Assembly (NCBI GenBank): GCA_000727475.1
Contig: KL647305.1
Coordinates: 1,943,687-2,007,686, forward strand
DNA: 64,000 nucleotides
Origin: Sarcocystis neurona
Taxonomy: Eukaryota > Apicomplexa > Conoidasida > Eucoccidiorida > Sarcocystidae
Direction: 5' to 3'
Shown: positions 38,601 through 49,200 of the stretch, in pieces
How the letters are laid out: each line of letters opens with the position of its first letter
Numbering within the stretch: the stretch's first letter is position 1
The notes under the pieces: model-generated
Told to the model about the DNA's origin: nothing
The model's input: the letters and a program-made list of their open reading frames with translations, nothing else
The model's database searches: none
Made by a program: the position numbers and the translations under genes

Positions 38601-38801
38601 AAGGCGAAGGTGAGGAAGAGAGAACGGCCGAGCAAGGAAGAAAATGAGGAGCAGCACAAGCAGAAGAAATTGCGAAAGCATGGGGAGGGCGGCAAAAAGA
38701 GGACACTACAGAGAAAAAGAGAGAATGAGCCGAGGCAGGAAGAGAAAAAGGGCAAGCCGAGGCCAGAGAGAAAAGCAAAAAAGGAGCAGCAGCAGGCGTA
38801 G
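32631..38801 (+). CDS. PHR: Class II CPD DNA photolyase (four exons)
   Basis: Exons: 32631-32912, 33584-33855, 35566-35683 and 37023-38801. All introns are GT-AG, phases agree, and the product is 816 aa. Class II photolyases bind FAD and use blue/near-UV light to split cyclobutane pyrimidine dimers. Family blocks in order: QRDLRVQDNWAL (about residues 78-90), DFFPLR at the exon 2/3 join, YQVDAHSVVPTWVAS, the R-T-L-R-P start of exon 4, RNDPLAEAQSNLSPYLHFGQ (338-357), KYDKLEGA, WNAAQ, EGKMHG, YWAKKMLEW, DPNGYVGCMWS and IYGKVRYMNYAGC. Trp531, 552 and 559 align with the electron-transfer triad of Methanosarcina class II enzyme (360/381/388), so the enzyme should be active. Two oddities are a Ser-rich insertion (about 371-460) and a Lys/Glu/Arg-rich tail (about 634-816). 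The frame is also open upstream to 32091, so an N-terminal extension is possible. Class II enzymes are usually about 450-550 aa. Confidence 0.97.
33267..33317. repeat. Intronic hairpin, 12-bp perfect arms
   Basis: ACTGAGTATGCA at 33267-33278 is exactly complementary to TGCATACTCAGT at 33306-33317. The spacer contains a further CACATATATATGTG palindrome. It lies in photolyase intron 1. Confidence 0.9.
35396..35414. repeat. (TA)n microsatellite
   Basis: A pure alternating TA run in photolyase intron 2, about 150 bp before exon 3. Confidence 0.9.
37462..37740 (+). repeat. Ser/AGC-rich coding insertion in photolyase exon 4
   Basis: This in-frame segment encodes about 90 residues dominated by Ser (mostly AGC), with Arg, Lys and Thr. 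It interrupts the photolyase fold between the SNLSPYLHFGQ helix region and the FVEE-x-VVR helix. Class II enzymes from other groups have a short linker here. It keeps the frame and has no clear splice pair removing it, so it is probably translated. Confidence 0.75.
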
Positions 38802-40261
38802 GAAGAGACAACAACGAGACAGAAATAGCGAAGGAAGCACGAGCACGGCACTGAAAATGCGAAGAGACCCAGTAGGAAAGGAAAGAAGCGCCCCGACCAA
38901 TTTATATAATCAGTCGAAGAAGTAGCACCAGCAAAAGTAGCAACAGCTGGTACCGGCCAATACAGCGTACATGGCATCGGAACGGAAGCACTCAGATAAC
39001 TGCCTGCACACAGCAAGCCATCAGGAAAGATAAGGGCATCTGCGACAACTAACCTGCATCTCCATATATATATATATGCAGGTTTACATATCGGTGTAGG
39101 TTATCTTGCGTCTATTTGCTTATGTGCTGTTGTCCTCTCAGCTGCTCTTGCTGCTGCTACCGTTCTGGTTGCTGTTAGAGACTGACGAGTATTGTCCTCT
39201 CTGGGTTCGTAGAAGAAAAGTGTACACACCAGCACAACCCTGCAGGTGTCCCTAAGTATAAAAGACTCTGCGGGCCGTGCCATCATGTGTGTAAATAGGC
39301 GTGTGTGGAGACACGTGTGTGTGCGGTTAGGTGCACATACGTATAGCGACATCTAGAACTCTACAGATACACACATCCTCACTTAGGTGTGTAGACAGGC
39401 AAATATTCAACTAATGGGAAGTCTCTGGCGTCCTGAGCAGAAAGCGGTAGTGTGCCGAAGTCCACCACGCGACGCGGTAAAAGCAACGCTACGGGCGCAG
39501 TGAACAGAGACGCACAGAGGCGGCTATACAGGATTGCTGACACTCAATCGAGTTTAAGGATATGTTGACGTGGTTCAACGCGAGGGCACACGAATATCTC
39601 TATGCGATTGCATGTATTTGGGAGTCACTGTAAGGACTACGTGAACGGTGGAAGTTCAGAGTGACGTACACGGGGAGGAAGTTTTGCTGTTGTGAACCGT
39701 TGTTTGAGTGTGGTCGTAAAATGCAAGTTTTGAATGGTGAGCTCAAGTGTGTGTAAGCCTGTGTCATCATAGACTCACTTAGGTGACTGAATGTGTGATC
39801 ACCAGAGAAGCAATAGGTTTCATGTCCTGTGGTCATCTGTGTACCCCTGTGGATGTCAGCGACAGTGAACGACTGCCTTCGTAGCTCATGTTGCGATGTG
39901 TACCAAATCCTTCCGTGGGAAGGTCCGTCGGTGCATGGCGCCAATTGGTGAGGCCGTGTGGCTGTCTTTGCATCTCGATACACAACTGCTCTTGTTTATA
40001 GACGCCTTCAGCTTGTGTACACCTGTAGGCGTGTATATTCGTACATGCAGACACGTTAGATTTTGCGTTCATGAAGATGGATGCGCCTGACAGTATCTGT
40101 ATTATGCGAACCTGTATCGTAGGCATACGTATATATGAATATGTATATATATGTGTAGTTATGCACACGAATCGTAACGTAAATAACGGGTGCCACTGCA
40201 CAAGCGCCTTGAAGTAGCAGTTTCGGAAGGAGTAACACGGTGAGTTTCTCATTCCATGGGA

Positions 40262-40291
40262 TGATAGTGAAGCTTTCCAGCTTCACTATCA
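40262..40291. repeat. Perfect 13-bp hairpin with 4-nt loop
   Basis: TGATAGTGAAGCT at 40262-40274 and AGCTTCACTATCA at 40279-40291 are exact reverse complements around TTCC. It resembles a bacterial terminator stem but lacks a following T run and lies in eukaryotic intergenic DNA, so no such role is claimed. Confidence 0.92.
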
Positions 40292-42447
40292 CTCTCGTTT
40301 ATGGAAAAGAGAAAGGGAAGCAGCGAAGTAACGGCGCAACCATTGCTTAACGTTTGGCTGAGGTGCCGCTTTCCAGCGACGCGTCGCGCTTCCTCTCGTA
40401 GACGGGAGGCTGTGTGAACGTGTGTGTACAAGAGAAAGAAGCAGATGGCTGGTGAATGCATTTTCCACTGAAGGTACCGCGGCAATCTTCGGTCCCCTTG
40501 ATACAGCAGAAAGCTGCCGCTTCATTTCTCCGAAACTGCCGGTAACGTAAGCATCGCATTGTCGCTTTCACTTGGAAGTACCATTAGGACTGGCACTAAG
40601 CCTCTGCGTGCATGAGGAAAGTGGAGGCTGCAGCTACACTACAAGGGCTGCAAGGGATTCGCCACTGTCTTCCCCCCTGTGGTCCTCTACACGTAAGCGG
40701 AGTGCTGCGGTGCCTTCGTCACCGTACTAAAGCCGTTCTTTGTACCACTTGCATGGCGTCCCACGGTAGCTGTTTGTGTGCACCTGGAAGGTCTGCACAG
40801 GTGTCTCCATGCCGGCTCTGTGATCTGCGGGCCTTGGCACACGATCACCCGTACGCCAACTTGGACAAGGTCTACAGGCACGCGTGACTCAGCAGGTTCA
40901 CACGCGTATATGTAAACAACTGTGCGGGTTCGGGTGCTTTTGAGCAGACGTGCACACTTCCGTGTACACGCATATCTGCAAGCTCACCATCAACTGCGCA
41001 GTTCAGTGCGCTTCTATATGCATATTTGAAAAAGTGCGAGAAAATATGTATTCGTCTTACGGATGCGTGAGTCTATCCGCACTCACATCGACACCTGTAC
41101 ACACGACCCATATAGAATTTTCGCAACAAGTAAACGTACACGTCTACACACACTGTACCGCACGTTTGGGCACAAGGGAGCTGCAGAGGCACATTAGGAT
41201 GTGTTTCTTTGCACAGGAGTCGACTTTGAATATCGCGGCTGCAGCTGCAGCTCAGGGTCGTGTAAGAGGCGCTCGTATGGTGTAGCAGCGCACGTTTATC
41301 CTTGTTGTGTCTGGCAGCAAGTCACTCACATTTCTCTCCATCTTCAGACCTCGCATCAGTCGCATACGCGTTTGCTCAGGCGCAACTCAACGTAGGCGCA
41401 TCTCAATGTATACTGTGGGAGCCTGTCAGATAGAACTCTTGCAAGCGACGCAAAAATTCATACTGCTGCACACCAGTAACATACAAGAAAACGTTAAACT
41501 TGCGCCAGTTTTCTAGGAAGAAATCGAGCAACATGCTTCGGAGCTTGCTACATCAGCGTACACTGAGACGATAGTGACGCTGAGGTCTTCACAAGACGGA
41601 CTTGTTGTTCAGCGTCTACCCTAGTTTTTCCAAATTGCTGCAGAAAAACATATCGTTGGCGGATTAAAACGACGCGTAGTAGAAGGGAACGCTGTAATAA
41701 TGCACTCTGGTTTTACTGCTGTGTCCAGACACCTCCGGGCCAATCTGCTGTTGCTCTATCAAGTATTTCGCAAGTGGTTGCTTTTGAATTTTTGTCACAT
41801 CTTTATTGTACATAATTCCCTTCTCTGCACCACGCCAGAACAGGTCCGAAATTGGTAATTGACGACAACAACGTTGCTGTGTGATTAGTGTGGCGTCTTT
41901 ATTCTTCGCTTGTCCTATTTACGTATGTATCAGCTCTTTCCCACGAGAAAAGAAAACAAGTGCCCAGGTGCACAGATAAGCCTTTAAAAGGAGAGATTCC
42001 TGATGCTGAAACAGCAGGCGCGCAGAGGTCGTTACCCAGAGTTACATGCGCTATGCGAGTGCTGCATCACAGCACAGTACACGTACGGAACGGGGGACTG
42101 TCGACCACCTCTTTGCAGTCATACGCTTGTATTCACATGTTTGTCATTTACACGATGCTGGGCGATGCTACTCGGCGTTTATTATTGACAATTGACATGG
42201 TGCTTCCTTCCCCTGGGAGACCGTACGTAGGAGATTTTTCGCCGATGACGCGCAGCGCAGAGACGACAGCTATCCAGACTACTTGGTACTGCACGATTGT
42301 TTCAGCCACCTCCACCTTTGATTATTCACATTCGATCTCGTCCTGCAGTGTCGACGTGCGTGAGGTTCCTTTGCCTGACAATGCTCATACTTCTGCTGGG
42401 TCAATGCGTACGCTCTGGAAAGGCGGCACACTGTTCTAAAAATATAC

Positions 42448-42672
42448 CCGATGTTGTTCGCTGTTGTGTCGCCTAATCTCATCTACGTTAGGGTAGGGAC
42501 AACAATTTTTATCTGGTCTTAATCTGTTGCCACTCTACATTCGTCTTCATATGTCCTGAAATCTAGCCGATGTGGTTCTCTGTTGTGTCACCATATCTCA
42601 TCTACGGTAGGGAAGAGGTAACAATTCTTACCTGGGCTTAATCTGTTGCCACCCTACATCCCTCTTCATATG
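42448..42672. repeat. Tandem duplication, 119-bp period
   Basis: Copy 1 (42448-42553) and copy 2 (42567-42672) share CCGATGTKGTTC, CTGTTGTGTC, ATCTCATCTACG, CTTAATCTGTTGCCAC and CTTCATATG in the same order, with scattered substitutions. It lies in the gene-poor stretch before the TPR gene. Confidence 0.85.
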
Positions 42673-45600
42673 TACGAACCTCGCTTGATGTTGCACGTCT
42701 ATAGCACCTACCATGTTTTGCTGAAATGCGGATGCACCTGTGGCGAAATTCCAAGAGTGGAAAGGACAAAGGAAATATCTAAAACACGACCCGCAAGTGC
42801 AGTGAAGATGTGCTGTATTTCTAGACGCGTCTGCACTATATTCTGATTTTCTACCGCTACAGTAGAGTGTATGCCTGTGTGCGCGCACACTCGTACGCAA
42901 GCGCATTCCTAGATTATATGAGATAGTACTGGCGCATTTTCAACTGGGGTGAGGAGAACTGGCATTTGTTTGAAATGGTATAGTAGGCCTCCGCTTGTAT
43001 GAAAAAATGTGTTTGCAGGCGCCATCTGGAACGAGCAAGCGTGCGGATGTGCATTTGAAGTGTAGAGAAGGAGGAGCTTGTGGCTGCGCGTCCACGTATG
43101 TTGTAAGGATTTCACACTCTCGCCTAAAACTGTGAAAGCACCGCCTTAAAAATGCCGTACTACTGTCTGACTTCTACATATCAGTGACATGTTGTGCGAG
43201 AATCAGTAGCACAACAGATGCAAAGTTCTGGGGGGGCACGTGTATAGGTGTACATACATATTTATATACGCACATCTGAATACGCCACATGGACGATAGA
43301 GGTGCACAAATACTGACGAGGTCCCTTTGCTCTTTCCGAACTCTCAGAAAGAAGAAGCAGACATAATAAAGCAGACACTGTCATTCTTTCTCTCAAGCGT
43401 TAAAAATGTCCAACCCTCCTTGTGTTGCACAGGTGATGCTATGGGGTTAGTGTACGGTGGGATTACGAATATTTCCGTGCGTACGGAAGAGCCTGCGTCG
43501 CTCACCAAGTGGAAAGACACGATCGTCACTTGCGTTTTGCGACGTGATCTGCATTCGCATTGTAAAGAGGGGGAAAAAGTCTCTTTTTTAGTGTGTGCTT
43601 GTTATAGAACAATGAAGTCGGCAGAGTTTACTCAAGTGCAAAGTTTTTCAAACCTTCGTTGATCAGACGGTAACGAGTAACTTGTTGCGCCTTCACATCG
43701 CTAGTGTATCAAATTCCTCAGTGTGAGCGTGTTCTGGCATAACAGGATTGAAGTGACAACGTGGCATGACAGCCCGTGAGCGGTGTGGCCTGGTGAGAGT
43801 CGTGGTTAGTTCCCAATGAAGGGGCCTGCAATTTTAGCGACGCAGGAAACTGTAAAAAGGAAGCTGTTTCCTAGGTATATATATCTGTGCATTCATAGAT
43901 GTAGACCTGCATGCAAGTTAGTGGAAGGAGGCGGATTCCAACGATATATATATATATACACTTATAACTACGCATGTGTATAGTGTTACCTCTTTCTGGC
44001 TGTGCCGGTATACAACCAAACAAAGTGGGGTCCGAAAAGATACACGTTTGTGTAAACATATCCGCACGTTCAAAGGACGGAGCTGTCTCTGTCTGGCAAA
44101 CCTAGGGCTACTAACAATACTTTCTAAAGGATTTTCGAGCTGTCCTAATGGACAGGATGCGTGGCCGTCCACAGAAGGATCGGTCGTTCTGATGATGCGA
44201 AACAACTGCGAGCGGACGCTGATGAGATCGTTTACACACCCGCAAGACTGCGTTCTGCACTGCACAATTTACGGTTGCACACAGCACACCGAAACTTGTG
44301 TGATGATAGCTTCTCGCACACGTGATCAAGCAAACTTGAGCGGCGTGATGCGTATCCCCTCCATGCCTTACCCTCGGTTGTGGTAGACACTAGGTGTGCA
44401 AGACACAGAGCGCGTAGATGCTTGCAGCGCACCAGCAATCGGGGAATGCCTTCACTGGACTTTCTTATTCCTTGGATGTCACCCGTCCTTTCTGGCTTCT
44501 ACCGGAGGCACGTCTTCCTTTCTACTGCCAGACAAAGCGACGGCTGTGCAGCCGTCCCGTTCAGTCGATCCAGTCCCTCCCCGCGTTGTGGACATTAGGG
44601 GAGGGATCTATCTAGTGCGTACAGGTGGGATAACGCCTTGTCTTCATTAACCGCACGCGTGACAGATATTTGCCAAATTACTGTAGACGTATCTACTCCG
44701 TCACTCGATTCCTTCCCTCCTCGCTAGCTAATCGCATTTTTTCTTCAAAAGGGGCAAGGATCACTCCTGCGAATGACTATTCTTTCGAGTGTATGTAAGT
44801 CGCCCAAAATTGGCTAGCTGGGCATCTCTCTCCGCAGGGAGGGCGAGCAGCTCCCGGTTCAAAATTTTGCTGTTTAATTTCCACAACTGCAGCAGGCTCA
44901 CCGTATTTGTGGCCATACTTCCATCGAGCCGACTGCCTTACGATTTTCTTCCTACATAATGCAGTAGTCGAGGCAGCAGGTGGCCGGAAACGAGACTCCC
45001 GTGACGGCTTTCCTCGGGTGCACGTCCGCCGTAGAAAAAGGTAGTCTGCAGTATTCTCTGGCACATTGAGAGGCACCGCGCGTATTTTCGAAATAAGTGG
45101 TGTCTGTGTACGAGTTCTTCTGTCCACGTACAGTTTCAGCGGGAGATAAGGAAGCCGATGCTCCGGGGCACAATGGAGATCCGCCCTACACCACCCTGTG
45201 CCGAGGATCGAAATCTCTCGCCCGTTTACCGCTCGTCCTCGGCCTGTGCCAGGCCTGTACGAGCGGCTCTCTGCACTCGGCATGCGTTTTTATAACAAGG
45301 TGGGTGTATTCTCACGATGAAGTGAGAATAGATACTCATCGCGACCGCTATGCACTGGAGATCTACGGATTTCGTTCGCCCCTCTGGGGAACTTGAAGTC
45401 TACTAAGGGGGCCCTTCTACGTCTGGCACTGCCGTACGGAAAGACGGCGGTTATGGGCCGTGGCTCGTGCGTCGAGGACCTCTTATAGGACCAGCGTTGT
45501 CTTTGTCTCCCTCACATTAATTGTTTCCTTTGCGCAGACCGCCACGTGTTTGGCCAGGTTACATTTTCTGGCACCTTATGTATCGCCGCCTCCAGCACCC

Positions 45601-46217
45601 CGGCTACGTGCCCGTGTAGTTTTGTTGTAACCTCATGCGTGGAGGTGCTTGTACATAGATGGGACATCACCGCTGTGTAGACGATTTGGGCTCTTCACTT
45701 GGACCCACAGCCCTGGTGTGTCGTTCGTCAGCTCGGTTATACCTTTGCTCTCACTCTCTACCGTTCACTGTTCTGCTCCTCGCTCTAGCGGTTGCTCGTG
45801 TACGCTTGCACGACAGAGAGACCTAGCTACAGTCCCATAGTCACACAGTTCACGTACACGTCTACGCACCCACACATAGGACTTACGTGTGTGTAGAAAC
45901 GTTTGTAATTATGTTTCTACTTTCGAAACCTTTGTCTTTCCTACCCTGCGCATCGTAACCGTACAACAACACATATGCACTCTACAGACGGCCTCCCCGC
46001 ATGAAGTCACTATTCAATTTAGGGAGTTGTGTCCGCGTAGAATGATGGCAACAAGCCTGCGATACAGCTGTGCAGGCAACGTTTCTCCTCAGTGCTTAGT
46101 CGCTTTTGTGTGGCTGGAGTTACCGTTTTTCCCCTCCAGAATGCCAGCGCACACGCACATTTGCAGCTTTCAGCTATATCAATAGAGAACCTTTTTATAC
46201 TAAAACCGGCCACCACA

Positions 46218-49200
46218 ATGCCCCCGCCTCCGCCGCCCGGGAGCAAAGGCTCCCCAGGGATGCCTAAAAAGAAAACGATGCCATCGAAGAAAGCCGACAG
46301 CCCCACGGCACCTCCCTCTCCTCCCAGCAGTATGAAAAAAAGTCCTGGGTTGCCGCCAACGAAGCTTGGGGGACTCTCTAAACCGTCGAAAGCTCCTGGT
46401 GGGCCTCCTGGAAGTACCCAGCCGCCTGATTTAAAGCCTGGACCTACTGGTGCTGTTCCTGCAGTGAAAGAAGCACCAGACGGCCCTACTCCCAAAAAAA
46501 AAGTAGCTGCCGCTCCTCCCTCCAAAAAGGCAGGAGCCGCCGCTGCGGCTATCAAGACGACCGCGCCTGCGTCGGTTTCGGAGACAGCGGCAACTGCACC
46601 CAGTGCAGCTCCTGCGAAAAGAGAAACTGCAGAGACAGAGGCTGAGCAGGAGCGAAAACGTACTTTATATCGCGATGACATTCCTGGAGTGCGGCATCTC
46701 GCGCCACAGCAAGCAACGGACGCAGCTGCGGCGGGCGGCTTCGTCCCTACTACGCCGGGCGTCTACGACTCGTTGGCTGCATATGCAGCTAGTGTATTTG
46801 GGACTTATGGTGAGAAAAAACTGTGCCCTTCTGATAAAGGCAGAAGTGTGTGTGTGTGTAGAAATGAATGTTTCTTTTGTGAGCTATTCCAGACATTTGG
46901 AGGAAGGGCGGACTGTGGCGCAGCTCCCGCGCGTACACGACATTCTGTCTGTCCCCCTCCCTGCTTGTGTACGCTTGTGACCTCCCATCTCATACAGATC
47001 CACATGGTGCGGAGATTTAGACGTACTACGGTACTACGTACTAAGCGGCGAGGAAGTATGAACACGACTGCAGTTGACTCCTCATCTCTTGTTACGGGTG
47101 TGTCGATCACGATAGCGTTCGTACTGCTTACGAATGTGAGAAAAACAGTGGTAGACGCCGAACAGCGACGCTGCAGGTTCACTTGGGACGTCTGCAATAT
47201 TTACAAAGAACCGTGAGGATAAACCCTTGTTGCACATATACATATACACACACATAAACACAAACACAGCGTTTTTGCATATGCTCTACGCATTTTCATC
47301 TGTACCGTTTACAAATCAGAAGAACCTCACAATCGCCCTGGAAATTCTGATTTAAATGCCCTTAACGTCCTACAGCTGTGTGACTGTGCAGCGTGGGAGC
47401 TTGTGACGCGGAGCACCACAATGCCCTTTTTTCTAAGTTGTGCTTACACGAGTGGACATCTTTCTGGTTACGGACATGCCCGTCACTCTCTGCTATACGT
47501 GTGTATCCCTGTAGTGTGGAGTTTACAACTGATAACGCCGCAGGCTTGCGTCCCCAAGCTGTTGAGTTCCCCTTTGTCAGAGCCCGGAGCAACAGCTGCC
47601 ACCCCCCTGCTGTGCTGCGACTCCAGTCCTGCTGTTGGCGCTACCGTTCCTGTACCGCTGTTGATGCGTGTAGACTTGCCGGTCCTGCTTGTGTCCCACT
47701 TGCTGCTGGTGCTGCCAGTGGTGCTGTTGCTGCTGCTGTGACCGCCCCTGTCTTCAGTGCTGTTATTGCTGCGTTTACCACTGCTCCTCTTGGCAGTATG
47801 TGGCTTCAGGATGATTTTTGTCGCGGCTCCTGCATCCCTCCCTTTGTTGTGGCTATGCTTGTCTACCTGTCTTCTTTCCACTTTTGCAGGAATACCGGAT
47901 TTTTTCAATGTTCCGAAGGCTAGTGTGCACGTTTTGGAGCCCCCTCCGCTGCCACTGGCTCCCGGTGGCGACCGCAGCCTCGCTGTACTCAGCGCAGAGC
48001 TAAGGTAGGTGCCTGCAGTGTGCTTCACCTATTTCCTCTTCATGCCCTCATCAAAAATATGTCCCCTGCGCGTGAAATAGGTGTTGACGTTTTCCGCGTG
48101 TGCGAGCAGCTTGCGCTTGCGCGTGGTTCTGGTGCATGCTTTACGGTCTCACTTTTTTTTACGCGTGCCTGTTCTTAGAGATTCGTCCGGTTTGCCTGTT
48201 CGACTGTATCCAGGTTGATCTCGCCCGTACACGTTATTCGCTTCGTGTCTCTCTGCCGCAGCTCTTATTGAGTTCTGCGTGCAGGGTTCACAGGTGCACT
48301 TCCTCTGCATGCAGGGTGCTCGTCTGTGACGCCTTTTATGGCAAGATACATAGGGGCGTCTTCTGCATACGCACTGCTTCGACTGAATTCCAGCGTACAC
48401 GCCTTGTGCAGTATGCTTAGGCTCATGTTCTGACATGCTACAGATGCCTAAATCCTCTATTTTCTACATCCGGCAGTTTGACGGTCTGCCGTCGCCCTCT
48501 GCGGTCCTCTTCAATTGACGTTTCTTGCATGTTGTACAGTTACAGTCGTCCCATCCACCGCAAGCACTGTAGTAGCAGTGCCCGTGAGAATGCAGTAATG
48601 CGCTTGCTTTCTGTGTGTGCAGAAGATTCGTGCATCTTCCTTGCAAGCAGTACTACACTTCGGTATGCTTTTCGCATATACATTGAGTGGAGGCCATCAA
48701 GCTGTGCTGTCTTTTTTTCAGTGCAAGCATTGCCCTCTCGTCTCTCGATGCTGCCCCAGGCGTGCGTCTCTGTTTCCTCCCTGACTTGTGCAGCGATGTC
48801 CTCCTTTGGCGTTTTGCATCAAGCAACCTGTCCACCGTTTTTTCTCTAGTTGAGTAACCTCTTACAAGCCGACTTCCTCTCTGGCGTGCTACTTGGATCA
48901 TCCGTCTGAAGGAGGGTTACGCCTCGATCACTTCTACGTTGTCCGTCTCTCCACTGGTGTTATTAGCGCATTTGAACGACTTTCCCGCAGTCAGACACAA
49001 CGACAGGATTGTTCCTCTATACCTTCCTCTGTGTTACGGCAGTTCCATTGATGGGGTTTTTTCGTATGGGGCTGTCTCCTGTGATAGTAAATTGTTTACT
49101 CCCTCCTGTATCCGCAGTCTCCTTCGGTTGTGTCCGTCGCCGTCAAGAGGTTAGGCACGTGTGTCCACTCATGAGGGGGCGTCCGTCCCCACGTACGTTT

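Larger units (their letters stand above)
38802..46217. other. Intergenic, no gene supported
   Basis: The first 600 bases continue CAG-like triplets and a (TA)n run (39065-39077). From about 39400 the triplets disappear. Open frames such as 40612-40887 (with C-x-x-C pairs) and 43976-44386 have no recognisable domain and no convincing splice partners. Repeats and a hairpin are listed separately. The 5' flank of the TPR gene occupies the right end. Confidence 0.5.

Noticed and set aside
38303..39016. 237-codon minus-strand frame with many Leu/Ser/Phe
   Set aside because: It is antisense to the Lys/Glu-rich photolyase tail, which is firmly in frame with the conserved core.
40612..40887. 91-codon + frame with C-x-x-C pairs (zinc-finger-like look)
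   Set aside because: Spacing fits no known finger, there is a GTAAGC donor inside it, and no neighbouring exons fit.
44777..45283. 168-codon minus-strand frame
   Set aside because: No recognisable domain, no splice partners and no codon pattern distinguishing it from random open frames of this size.
46019..46681. 220-codon minus-strand open frame rich in Gly/Val/Phe
   Set aside because: It is the mirror of the Pro/Lys-rich first exon of the TPR gene; Gly and Phe runs come from complementing CCN and AAA codons.
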